From contig JAIEMH010000262.1 of the NCBI GenBank assembly GCA_019752245.1, positions 1 through 10,811 of the forward strand: a DNA stretch of 10,811 nucleotides. The letters are read 5' to 3'. This stretch comes from Flavobacteriaceae bacterium. Its GTDB lineage: Bacteria > Bacteroidota > Bacteroidia > Flavobacteriales > Flavobacteriaceae. Below the pieces are notes generated by a model that was not told the origin of the DNA, did no database searches, and worked only from the letters and a program-made list of their open reading frames with translations. Both the position numbers and the translations under genes were made by a program. The stretch's first letter is position 1, and each line of letters opens with the position of its first letter. Shown one piece after another: positions 5,626 to 10,811 of the stretch.

Positions 5626-7138
5626 AGAAATTAGGAATAAATACCTTTACAACAAAACACAAATTGTAGTTTTAAACAAACAAGGAATTGTTACAGATTC
5701 TGATAACTTATTGTATGTAATAGCTTTAAATAAATCTATTTCTAGTTTTCATCCTTTTTTTGAAACCATTCTTTCGCTAATTGAGCTCGATAATCAAGAG
5801 TTTACTTTTAGTTGTATACATATTGATGTTAATGCGGTTAAACGAACTATCGATGTTATTTTTAATTCGGGTTCCAATTCTATAAATCCGTTTATAATTT
5901 TTATTGATTTTACTTATCATTACAATAATTTTCAAAGCATTGCGCAAGAAAAAAACGAATCGGTATTGAGTTTTCATCTTACCGATTTAAAAAATCAGCA
6001 ATTAGAATCGGAAAAAAACTTCAAAAATAAATTTCTTGCTAATGTTAGTCATGATTTAAGAACGCCAATTAGTGCTTCATTGTGGTTTGTTGGAATGCTA
6101 GAAAAGTCAGATTTAACAGCTTCTCAAAAAGAAATTATTCAATTATTAAAAGAAACTAATAATCACATAAAGGAATTAGTTGATGATATTTTGGATTTGT
6201 CTAAAATTGAAATGAGAGAAATACGAATTAATAACAATTCGTTCGATTTAATAGAAATGATTCGCCACATTGAAAAAATCATTTCACCAAAAACTAAAGC
6301 CAGAAACCTTGACTTTCAGGTTATAAAAGATGAAAAACTACCAAGGTTTGTAATTGGTGATAAAACCCGTATAGTTCAAATTATTATTAATTTGCTTGAT
6401 AATGCTGTAAAATTTACCAAAAAAGGAAGCGTTAAACTTTCGGTTTTAGTAAAAGAATTCAATAGTGATTCTGCACTAATTCAGATAAAAGTTACTGATA
6501 CAGGAGTTGGAATTAAAACAGACAATAAAGACGAGGTTTTTCAAAGTTTTAAGAAACTACATAATTCCAAAAAAATTGACGGATCAGGTTTAGGACTTTC
6601 AATAGTTTCTAATTTAGTGGCATTGATGGGCGGAACTATTGATTATCAAACTGAAATCAATTACGGAACAACGTTTACTATTGAGCTTCCATTGATGATG
6701 GATGATTTTAGTGTAAGCGATTTAAAGTCATTTGATTACATTAAAATAAATCATAAATTAGATGTTTTAATTGTTGAAGATGACGAAATTAATCAGTTGC
6801 TATTAATGAAATTATTGCTCAATCATGGCGGATTTAATATAAATGTTGCCAATGATGGACTGCAAGCATTAGAAATGATTGAAAGAAATCAGTATGATTT
6901 AATTTTTATGGATAAAGAAATGCCACAGATGAATGGCATAAAAGCTACTTCAATAATAAGAAGTAATTTAAACCCCAAGATTAACGCTATACCAATTATA
7001 GGTGTTTCTGGACATGTTGTAAAAAAAGAAAAAGGTATTTTAGACGCTTTGGGTTTCAACGGATATGTTGTAAAACCATTTAAAAAAGAAGAAATATACG
7101 AAACTATTTATACCGTTTTAAAACTAGAAAAGCCCTAA
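5618..7138 (+). CDS. Soluble hybrid histidine kinase-response regulator
   Basis: 506 aa from the ATG at 5618, which overlaps the GTPase stop by 8 nt (ATGTTTGA); a TTG further upstream at 5597 is less likely. No transmembrane segment or signal peptide, so cytosolic. Residues 1-125 resemble a degenerate PAS-type sensor (QIVVLNKQGIVTDSDN at 15-30). A short coiled linker leads to the HisKA domain, with the phosphoacceptor H145 in NVSHDLRTP (142-150). HATPase_c has the N-box with N262 (LLDNAVKFT), G1 DTGVG (294-298) and G2 GSGLGLS (322-328). A C-terminal REC domain starts at about 381, with acidic D388/D389, phosphoacceptor D432 (FMDKEMPQMNG), S464 and K487 (VVKPF). All catalytic residues for autophosphorylation and intramolecular transfer are present. 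There is no HPt or DNA-binding output domain here. It is the last gene of the cassette. Confidence 0.95.
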   Translation: MFEEIRNKYLYNKTQIVVLNKQGIVTDSDNLLYVIALNKSISSFHPFFETILSLIELDNQEFTFSCIHIDVNAVKRTIDVIFNSGSNSINPFIIFIDFTYHYNNFQSIAQEKNESVLSFHLTDLKNQQLESEKNFKNKFLANVSHDLRTPISASLWFVGMLEKSDLTASQKEIIQLLKETNNHIKELVDDILDLSKIEMREIRINNNSFDLIEMIRHIEKIISPKTKARNLDFQVIKDEKLPRFVIGDKTRIVQIIINLLDNAVKFTKKGSVKLSVLVKEFNSDSALIQIKVTDTGVGIKTDNKDEVFQSFKKLHNSKKIDGSGLGLSIVSNLVALMGGTIDYQTEINYGTTFTIELPLMMDDFSVSDLKSFDYIKINHKLDVLIVEDDEINQLLLMKLLLNHGGFNINVANDGLQALEMIERNQYDLIFMDKEMPQMNGIKATSIIRSNLNPKINAIPIIGVSGHVVKKEKGILDALGFNGYVVKPFKKEEIYETIYTVLKLEKP

Positions 7139-7154
7139 TAAATTAGAGCTTTTT
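7128..7154 (+). terminator. Bidirectional terminator between the hybrid kinase and TerB-like genes
   Basis: The hairpin pairs AAAAGC-C-CTAA (7128-7138) with TTAG-A-GCTTTT (7143-7153): ten base pairs with one C-A mismatch and a TAAA loop. The kinase stop codon TAA (7136-7138) lies in the left arm. T residues end the right arm on the plus strand and A residues begin the left arm, giving a T-run on the minus strand, so it can serve both convergent genes. Confidence 0.6.
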
Positions 7155-7175
7155 CAATATTTACTATAGAATATA

Positions 7176-7607
7176 TTATTTATTCATATGTGTCATTTCA
7201 TACACAAAGGTGTCAGAATCTACATTTAACACCAACAATGACAATGCTTTGTCAACAATAAAAGGCACGTTTCCTGGAGTAAAACCAAGTGCTAAAGCAA
7301 ACTTAGTTAAAATTTCTTTTTGTTTTGGCCCAAGAATATGGTCTACATAAACCATTCTCGATAAATCATACAAACGCTCCAAACGTTGTGAATGTAAATA
7401 AGGAGGGTTAATTGGATACTTCATTGGGTTTTCTAGAATCTCCTCATATTCTGCTGTCGATATTTCTAACCTTACAGCAAGTTTGTCTAAAAATTCCTTT
7501 TCCTCTTTACTCAAATCGCCATCTGCAATAGCAACACGAACAATTGCTGAAAAATGACCTTTATTTCTATCTTTAAATTCGCTATCAAATAAATCTGAAA
7601 ATGACAT
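7176..7607 (-). CDS. TerB-like (tellurite-resistance B family) protein
   Basis: 143-aa all-helical cytosolic protein starting MSFSDLFDSEF. The TerB/DjlA-type N-terminal segment is clear: HFSAIVRVAIADGDLSKEE (18-36) with the acidic D29-G30-D31, then EKEFLDKLAVRLEIS. The second half, VYVDHILGPKQKEIL (87-100), repeats the helix plus acidic-turn pattern. TerB domains are thought to bind metal or mediate protein contacts; stand-alone copies in Bacteroidota are not linked to tellurite resistance and I do not infer it here. I reject a start 8 codons upstream (7631) because it would fall in the probable -7 box at 7629-7636. It is convergent with the hybrid kinase and divergent from the HupE-like gene. 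No other ter gene is present. Confidence 0.85.
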   Translation of the reverse strand: MSFSDLFDSEFKDRNKGHFSAIVRVAIADGDLSKEEKEFLDKLAVRLEISTAEYEEILENPMKYPINPPYLHSQRLERLYDLSRMVYVDHILGPKQKEILTKFALALGFTPGNVPFIVDKALSLLVLNVDSDTFVYEMTHMNK

Positions 7608-7628
7608 AATTATTACGGTTTTATATTG

Positions 7629-7636
7629 CAAATATA
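7629..7636 (-). promoter_or_regulatory. Probable -7 box of the TerB-like gene
   Basis: The minus strand reads TATATTTG, a full match to TAnnTTTG, 21 nt before the ATG at 7607. It implies a leader of about 16 nt and excludes the longer N-terminus starting at 7631. No good TTG at -33 is visible. Confidence 0.42.
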
Positions 7637-7751
7637 ATTCAATTTCCTCAAAAACCGAAAATGTTTTTCATCGAATTTAAGAGAATCTTTTAATGCAAAT
7701 TCAAAATTAATTGTAAGTTTACATCTATAAAATTGACAAATAGCAACCACA

Positions 7752-8345
7752 ATGAACGAATTTTGGATCTTTTTTAAAGTAGGACTCAACCACGTTTTAG
7801 ACATTTATGGCTATGACCATATTCTTTTTTTAATAGCATTAACTGTGCCTTATGTTGCCAAAGACTGGAAACGAATTCTTATTCTTGTTTCGTTCTTTAC
7901 ACTTGGACACACACTTTCATTAGTGTTATCGGTATTTAATATTGTCTCAGTAAAAGCAAGTTTGGTCGAATTGCTAATTCCAATCACCATTTTAATCACT
8001 GCTTTTTTCAATCTATTAACCGCAGGAAAATCATCCAAAAACGGAAGTCTAACTTTTATTGCTGGAGTAACCATTTTCTTCGGAATCATTCACGGATTAG
8101 GATTTTCCAATTATTTCAAAGCACTTTTGCCTGGAAAACCATCAGATAAATTAGCGCCATTAATAGAATTCGCACTTGGTATTGAAGCTGCACAAATAAT
8201 AGTTGTAATAGCAGTTTTAATTTTAGCCTTCATTGTTCAAACACTTTTACGCTTCAACAGACGCGATTTTACACTCATCATGTCAAGTTTTGTTATAGGC
8301 GTTGTAGTACCATTAATTATTGATAGCCCAATTTGGAGAAAATAA
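7752..8345 (+). CDS. HupE/UreJ family integral membrane protein
   Basis: 197-aa inner-membrane protein with about six hydrophobic helices (around residues 24-38, 42-62, 70-90, 100-118, 135-165, 173-190). Family signatures are present: GLNHVLDIYGYDHILFL (11-27, with H14, D22 and H23), FTLGHTLSL (49-57), VELLIPITI (72-80), FGIIHGLGFSNYF (110-122, with H114) and ALGIEAAQI (141-149). HupE/UreJ proteins are associated with nickel handling near hydrogenase and urease genes and some transport nickel or cobalt. No such enzyme is encoded here, and Bacteroidota carry this branch widely without them, so substrate is open. The start MNEFWIF is preceded by an A/C-rich leader. A weak -7-like box (TAAGTTTA, 7714-7721) lies in the 144-nt region shared with the divergent TerB-like gene. 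Confidence 0.92.
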   Translation: MNEFWIFFKVGLNHVLDIYGYDHILFLIALTVPYVAKDWKRILILVSFFTLGHTLSLVLSVFNIVSVKASLVELLIPITILITAFFNLLTAGKSSKNGSLTFIAGVTIFFGIIHGLGFSNYFKALLPGKPSDKLAPLIEFALGIEAAQIIVVIAVLILAFIVQTLLRFNRRDFTLIMSSFVIGVVVPLIIDSPIWRK

Positions 8346-8346
8346 G

Positions 8347-8378
8347 TTGCATTAGGAGCGAATCAGTAGTTATATTTG
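8347..8378 (+). promoter_or_regulatory. Candidate promoter upstream of the TlpA-like gene
   Basis: TTG at 8347-8349 and TATATTTG at 8371-8378 (full match to TAnnTTTG) are spaced by 21 nt, within the usual Bacteroidota range. It starts 2 nt after the HupE-like stop codon. Transcription from about 8384 would leave a leader of some 130 nt that includes the hairpin at 8403-8455. Confidence 0.45.
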
Positions 8379-8467
8379 TAATGGTAATACCTGCTTTTAG
8401 AAGTATCTTTTTGGAATTTTATAATGATTATAATATTCATTTAAAAAAAGGATACAAGCGCAATCAG
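8357..8467. repeat. Hairpin flanked by direct repeats, possible small repeat element
   Basis: AGCGAATCAG (8357-8366) recurs as AGCGCAATCAG (8457-8467), identical apart from one inserted base. Between them, GTATCTTTTT (8403-8412) pairs with AAAAGGATAC (8446-8455) through ten base pairs including one G-T. An inner arm GAATTTTATAAT (8414-8425) pairs with ATTATAATATTC (8427-8438) with one mismatch. The layout of flanking direct repeats around an imperfect hairpin fits a small non-autonomous or dispersed repeat, or a structured leader. AT-richness makes part of the pairing expected by chance. Confidence 0.4.
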
Positions 8468-8516
8468 GGTTAATTTGTTAACTATTTGAATGAAATCAAA
8501 GTATTAAACATCAATA

Positions 8517-9629
8517 ATGAAACTATCATTTATAGTATTTTTTTTCTTTTTTTCAGTGATGTTGTTTTCACAAAAAACTAATATTTCTGGAAGAATTTCA
8601 GGTTTTAAAGATGGAACTGAGGTTTTTTTAGGCGATTTAGAAATTGGTGATGTTATCCAAAAGAGTAAAATCAAAAACAACAAATTTACATTTCAAAATC
8701 CATCTACTTATGAATCTAAAAAACTCTATTTAGATATTAAAGAAGATACTACATATTACAGCATGTTTTTTTACATTGACAATAAAAGTGTGACTATATC
8801 AGGCGATAAAAAAGATTTTCCAGAAAAGATTTTAGTCAGTGGGTCAAAAAGTTATGATGAAAATAAATTATTTGAGAAAGGATATGAAAAACTTCAAAAT
8901 AAGTGGGATAGCATTAATAATTTAATTGGTGAGAAAAGTAATGATTCTTTGAAATACAAAAAAGAAGAAATTGATTTTGATCGTTTAAATCGTTCTAATA
9001 TTGACCGTCAAATCGATATTTTTAAAATATCTTATATAAAATCGCAGCCAAATACTTATAGATCAGTAATGGAGCTTTTTTACTTAAAAGATAAAATTGG
9101 AAAAGAAGAAGTAGGCAAACTATATACTTTGCTTGATGACAAGTTAAAACAAACTGATGATGGCAAAGCAATCAAAGTTTATTTAGAATTGGAAAAAGTT
9201 TTACAAGAAGGCGATTATTTTGAAGATTTTCAAGCCAAAGACAGTAATGGTATTCCTCACAAACTTTCAGATTATAAAGGGAAATATATTTTACTGGATT
9301 TCATTCAAACTTATTGTTATGCTTGTATTTTATCAAATGATGATTTAAAAAAAATAGATGATAAATATAAAGATGTAGTACAAATTGTAACATTTTGTGG
9401 TGACAAAACAGAAAAAACTTGGAAAGAAGGATACATGGAACATAAAATTAAATGGGTTTCTTTGTGGAATGGAGAAGGAATCGGCGGTAGGATATCACAA
9501 TTATATGGTACAGATGGAACACCAACTTTTATTTTAATAAATCCTGATGGTAAAATAATTAAAAAAGAATTCGGATATAGTGAAGGAAAGCTAGATGCAA
9601 TTCTTCAAGAACTAATTAATAAAAAATAA
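8517..9629 (+). CDS. Secreted DUF4369/TlpA-like thioredoxin-fold protein
   Basis: 370-aa exported protein. Signal peptide MKLSFIVFFFFFSVMLFS with probable cleavage before Gln19; no lipobox Cys. Residues about 22-115 are a DUF4369 domain (NISGRISGFKDGTEVFLGD, then VTISG). A charged helical linker covers about 115-230. The C-terminal TlpA/AhpC-type thioredoxin domain starts at FEDFQAKDSNG (235-245), with LSDYKGKYILLDF (250-262) and the redox pair C267-Y-A-C270. The cis-Pro loop is GTPTF (334-338). The usual WATWCGPC active site is replaced by FIQTYCYAC, so redox potential may differ. An extra Cys (C294) lies in the domain. The protein is periplasmic and probably a thiol-disulfide oxidoreductase; its partner is unknown. 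It is followed after 35 nt by the dCMP deaminase gene. Confidence 0.92.
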   Translation: MKLSFIVFFFFFSVMLFSQKTNISGRISGFKDGTEVFLGDLEIGDVIQKSKIKNNKFTFQNPSTYESKKLYLDIKEDTTYYSMFFYIDNKSVTISGDKKDFPEKILVSGSKSYDENKLFEKGYEKLQNKWDSINNLIGEKSNDSLKYKKEEIDFDRLNRSNIDRQIDIFKISYIKSQPNTYRSVMELFYLKDKIGKEEVGKLYTLLDDKLKQTDDGKAIKVYLELEKVLQEGDYFEDFQAKDSNGIPHKLSDYKGKYILLDFIQTYCYACILSNDDLKKIDDKYKDVVQIVTFCGDKTEKTWKEGYMEHKIKWVSLWNGEGIGGRISQLYGTDGTPTFILINPDGKIIKKEFGYSEGKLDAILQELINKK

Positions 9630-9632
9630 ACT

Positions 9633-9656
9633 TTGTGACTTAGTGACTCAGTGGAA
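9633..9656 (+). repeat. Short tandem repeat before the dCMP deaminase gene
   Basis: Three successive 8-nt units, TTGTGACT (9633-9640), TAGTGACT (9641-9648) and CAGTGGAA (9649-9656), share the core GTG. The first two differ at one base. They fill most of the 35-nt gap between the TlpA-like stop and the deaminase start. Confidence 0.5.
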
Positions 9657-9664
9657 AAAAAAAC

Positions 9665-10093
9665 ATGAAAGACAAAAAACAAAATAAATACGACAAAGCC
9701 TATTTAAGAATCGCTGCCGAATGGAGCAAACTCTCTTATTGCAAGCGCAAGCAAGTAGGTGCAATAATTGTTCGCGATAGAATGATAATTTCCGACGGCT
9801 ACAACGGCACACCATCAGGTTTTGAAAACTGTTGCGAAGACGAAGAAGGATTAACACAATGGTACGTGCTTCATGCCGAGGCAAACGCAATATTAAAAGT
9901 AGCGCGTTCTACACAATCCTGTGACAATGCAACCTTGTACATAACACTTTCTCCTTGTAAAGACTGTAGTAAGTTAATTCATCAATCGGGAATAAAACGC
10001 GTCGTGTACAAAAACGGATACCGTGATACATCAGGAATAGATTTTCTAGAGAAAGCTGGAATTGAAGTTGTTCAAATTGAGGATTTGGAGTAA
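9665..10093 (+). CDS. Deoxycytidylate (dCMP) deaminase family protein
   Basis: 142-aa zinc-dependent deaminase that probably converts dCMP to dUMP for dTTP synthesis; cytosolic. The zinc site is complete: HAEANAI (70-76, with ligand H70 and proton-shuttling E72) and SPCKDC (96-101, with C98 and C101). The substrate-side segment KRKQVGAIIVRD (27-38) and the SDGYNGTPSGF motif (43-53) are characteristic of dCMP deaminases (ComEB type) and separate it from cytidine or tRNA adenosine deaminases. Length is normal for the short bacterial form. Start ATG follows an A-rich leader (GGAAAAAAAAAC) and 35 nt after the TlpA-like gene, so co-transcription is possible. An allosteric site cannot be judged from the sequence. 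Confidence 0.94.
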   Translation: MKDKKQNKYDKAYLRIAAEWSKLSYCKRKQVGAIIVRDRMIISDGYNGTPSGFENCCEDEEGLTQWYVLHAEANAILKVARSTQSCDNATLYITLSPCKDCSKLIHQSGIKRVVYKNGYRDTSGIDFLEKAGIEVVQIEDLE

Positions 10094-10109
10094 ATTTTAG
10101 TTTACTTTT
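10089..10109 (+). terminator. Weak hairpin at the end of the dCMP deaminase gene
   Basis: AGTAAA (10089-10094) pairs with TTTACT (10101-10106) across a 6-nt loop and runs into TTTT (10106-10109). The stop codon lies in the left arm. The stem has one G-C and five or so A-T pairs, so as a terminator it would be weak. Confidence 0.25.
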
Positions 10110-10130
10110 AAAAAATAATATGATATGTTT

Positions 10131-10158
10131 AACGTTCATACAATAAAAACGTTCGTAT
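10131..10158 (+). repeat. AACGTTC direct repeat overlapping the S41 promoter
   Basis: AACGTTCATAC (10131-10141) and AACGTTCGTAT (10148-10158) match at 9 of 11 positions and start 17 bp apart; each contains the palindrome AACGTT. The second copy runs into the -7 box at 10156-10163. Placement suits a repressor or activator site, but no regulator is identified. Confidence 0.45.
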
Positions 10159-10163
10159 TTTTG
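10156..10163 (+). promoter_or_regulatory. Probable -7 box of the S41 peptidase gene
   Basis: TATTTTTG matches TAnnTTTG fully, 24 nt before the ATG at 10188, giving a leader of about 18-20 nt. No TTG is visible at -33; the upstream AACGTTC repeat occupies that place, which could mean activator-dependent transcription. Confidence 0.4.
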
Positions 10164-10187
10164 ATAGGTTAAAATACAATAATCCCA

Positions 10188-10727
10188 ATGAAAATCAATA
10201 AAATCTACATACCATTACTTTTTTTCTCCTGCGTAGCATTGGGAATAGTTATTGGCGGATTTATAAATTACCCAATTCAAAAACCATCTTTGGCCAAGAA
10301 TGACTATAAAACCAAACTCAATAAACTAATCAATTTCATTGACAATGAATATGTAGACGATGTAAAAACCGATTCTATTGTAGATTTAACAGTTACAAAT
10401 ATTCTTGCTAATCTCGATCCGCATTCAGTTTATGTTCCGCCAAGTGAGCAAACTGCCGTTGCCGAAAGTATGAAAGGTGATTTTGTGGGAATTGGAGTAA
10501 ACTTCTATGCCTACAACGATACCATTGCTGTAATAAAACCCATAGAAAATGGTCCGGCAGAAAAAGCAGGAATTAAAGAAGGTGATAGAATTCTTTATGC
10601 TGATAACTTTAAATTATTTGGTAAAAAATTTAAAAATGAAGTGCTTTACAGCAAATTAAAAGGCGAAAAAGATTCACAAGTTACCTTAACCATTTATAGA
10701 AAATCAGAAAAAAAACAATTCGATTAA
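10188..10727 (+). pseudogene. S41 (CtpA-type) processing protease, truncated after the PDZ domain
   Basis: Opening 179 aa of a C-terminal-processing serine protease. A single N-terminal membrane segment or uncleaved signal (about 8-26, IPLLFFSCVALGIVIGGF) would anchor it with the rest in the periplasm. The S41 N-terminal helical part ends in LANLDPHSVYVPP (73-85), then a PDZ domain from GDFVGIGVNF (97-106) through GPAEKAGIKEGDRILYAD (122-139) to VTLTIYRKSEKKQFD (165-179). The frame then stops at TAA. Family members run to about 500 residues or more and carry the catalytic Ser-Lys core after the PDZ domain; none of it is present. The last 84 bases show no recognisable continuation in either other plus frame. 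It is either a broken gene or a bad sequence end; the product as read cannot be an active protease. Confidence 0.8.
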
Positions 10728-10811
10728 AAAACAAACAAGCTTCAAAATCGATTCAAATATTGAAAGTATTATTTTTAAAAATTTCTTCAATCAATTTATT
10801 TACTTAATTCA
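10728..10811. other. Low-complexity AT-rich window end
   Basis: About 84 bases after the premature S41 stop, very AT-rich, with a 12-bp palindrome ATTTTTAAAAAT (10771-10782). All three plus frames lack S41-like residues. I see no coding sequence or RNA gene here. Confidence 0.5.

Noticed and set aside
7176..7607. Tellurite-resistance system
   Set aside because: Only one TerB-like gene is present, with no TerC, TerD or TerZ partners.
7608..7631. Eight-residue N-terminal extension of the TerB-like protein
   Set aside because: Its ATG falls inside the probable -7 box at 7629-7636, and MSFSDLF is a normal start for the family.
10759..10791. ATTGAA/TTCAAT arms around ATTTTTAAAAAT as a terminator for the S41 fragment
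   Set aside because: Almost pure A/T pairing with no G-C core, in sequence where such symmetry is expected by chance.
1..10811. CRISPR array, tRNA, rRNA, transposase or integrase genes
   Set aside because: No regularly spaced repeats, cloverleaf-like sequence or DDE/recombinase motifs were seen.

Overview
The window looks like a chromosomal stretch from a Flavobacterium-like member of the Bacteroidota. The evidence is the very AT-rich composition, A-rich leaders without Shine-Dalgarno motifs, several upstream boxes matching the Bacteroidota promoter pattern (TTG, then TAnnTTTG), and the protein families present: DUF4369-TlpA, HupE/UreJ, TerB-like, class 1 fructose-bisphosphatase and CtpA-type S41 peptidase. 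I see no IS element, phage gene, CRISPR array, rRNA or tRNA, and no gene-free stretch longer than about 170 bases.

Left block, minus strand (31-2713): a secreted M48 metalloprotease ends at a strong intrinsic terminator. It is followed by a spermidine/thialysine-type GNAT acetyltransferase and an aspartate kinase that form a tight two-gene unit. The kinase loses its normal C-terminus near position 130 and seems to end at its own terminator. A divergent promoter region containing a 23-bp direct repeat separates this block from fbp.

Central block, plus strand (2849-7138): fbp (gluconeogenic fructose-1,6-bisphosphatase) is followed by the most interesting part of the window, a compact four-gene cassette. 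It encodes (1) a 120-aa coiled-coil protein; (2) a 268-aa protein whose C-terminal half looks like a Roadblock/longin-type domain and resembles the N-terminal part of certain OmpA-fusion proteins, but without the OmpA domain; (3) a 164-aa Ras/Rab-like small GTPase with Lys at the position of the catalytic Gln; (4) a soluble hybrid histidine kinase-response regulator. Genes 2/3 and 3/4 overlap by 8 nt each, and a hairpin spans the stop of the last gene. I infer a cytosolic signalling module joining a small GTPase, its probable regulator and scaffold, and a His-Asp phosphorelay.

Right block (7176-10811): a TerB-like protein (minus) lies divergent from a HupE/UreJ-type membrane protein (plus). 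Next come a secreted DUF4369/TlpA-like thioredoxin, a dCMP deaminase and the N-terminal third of an S41 processing protease that stops after its PDZ domain. The HupE-TlpA gap holds a hairpin flanked by near-identical 10/11-bp direct repeats, a candidate small repeat element. Both genes at the window edges are truncated at their 3' ends in low-complexity AT-rich sequence, which could be real gene decay or an assembly problem.
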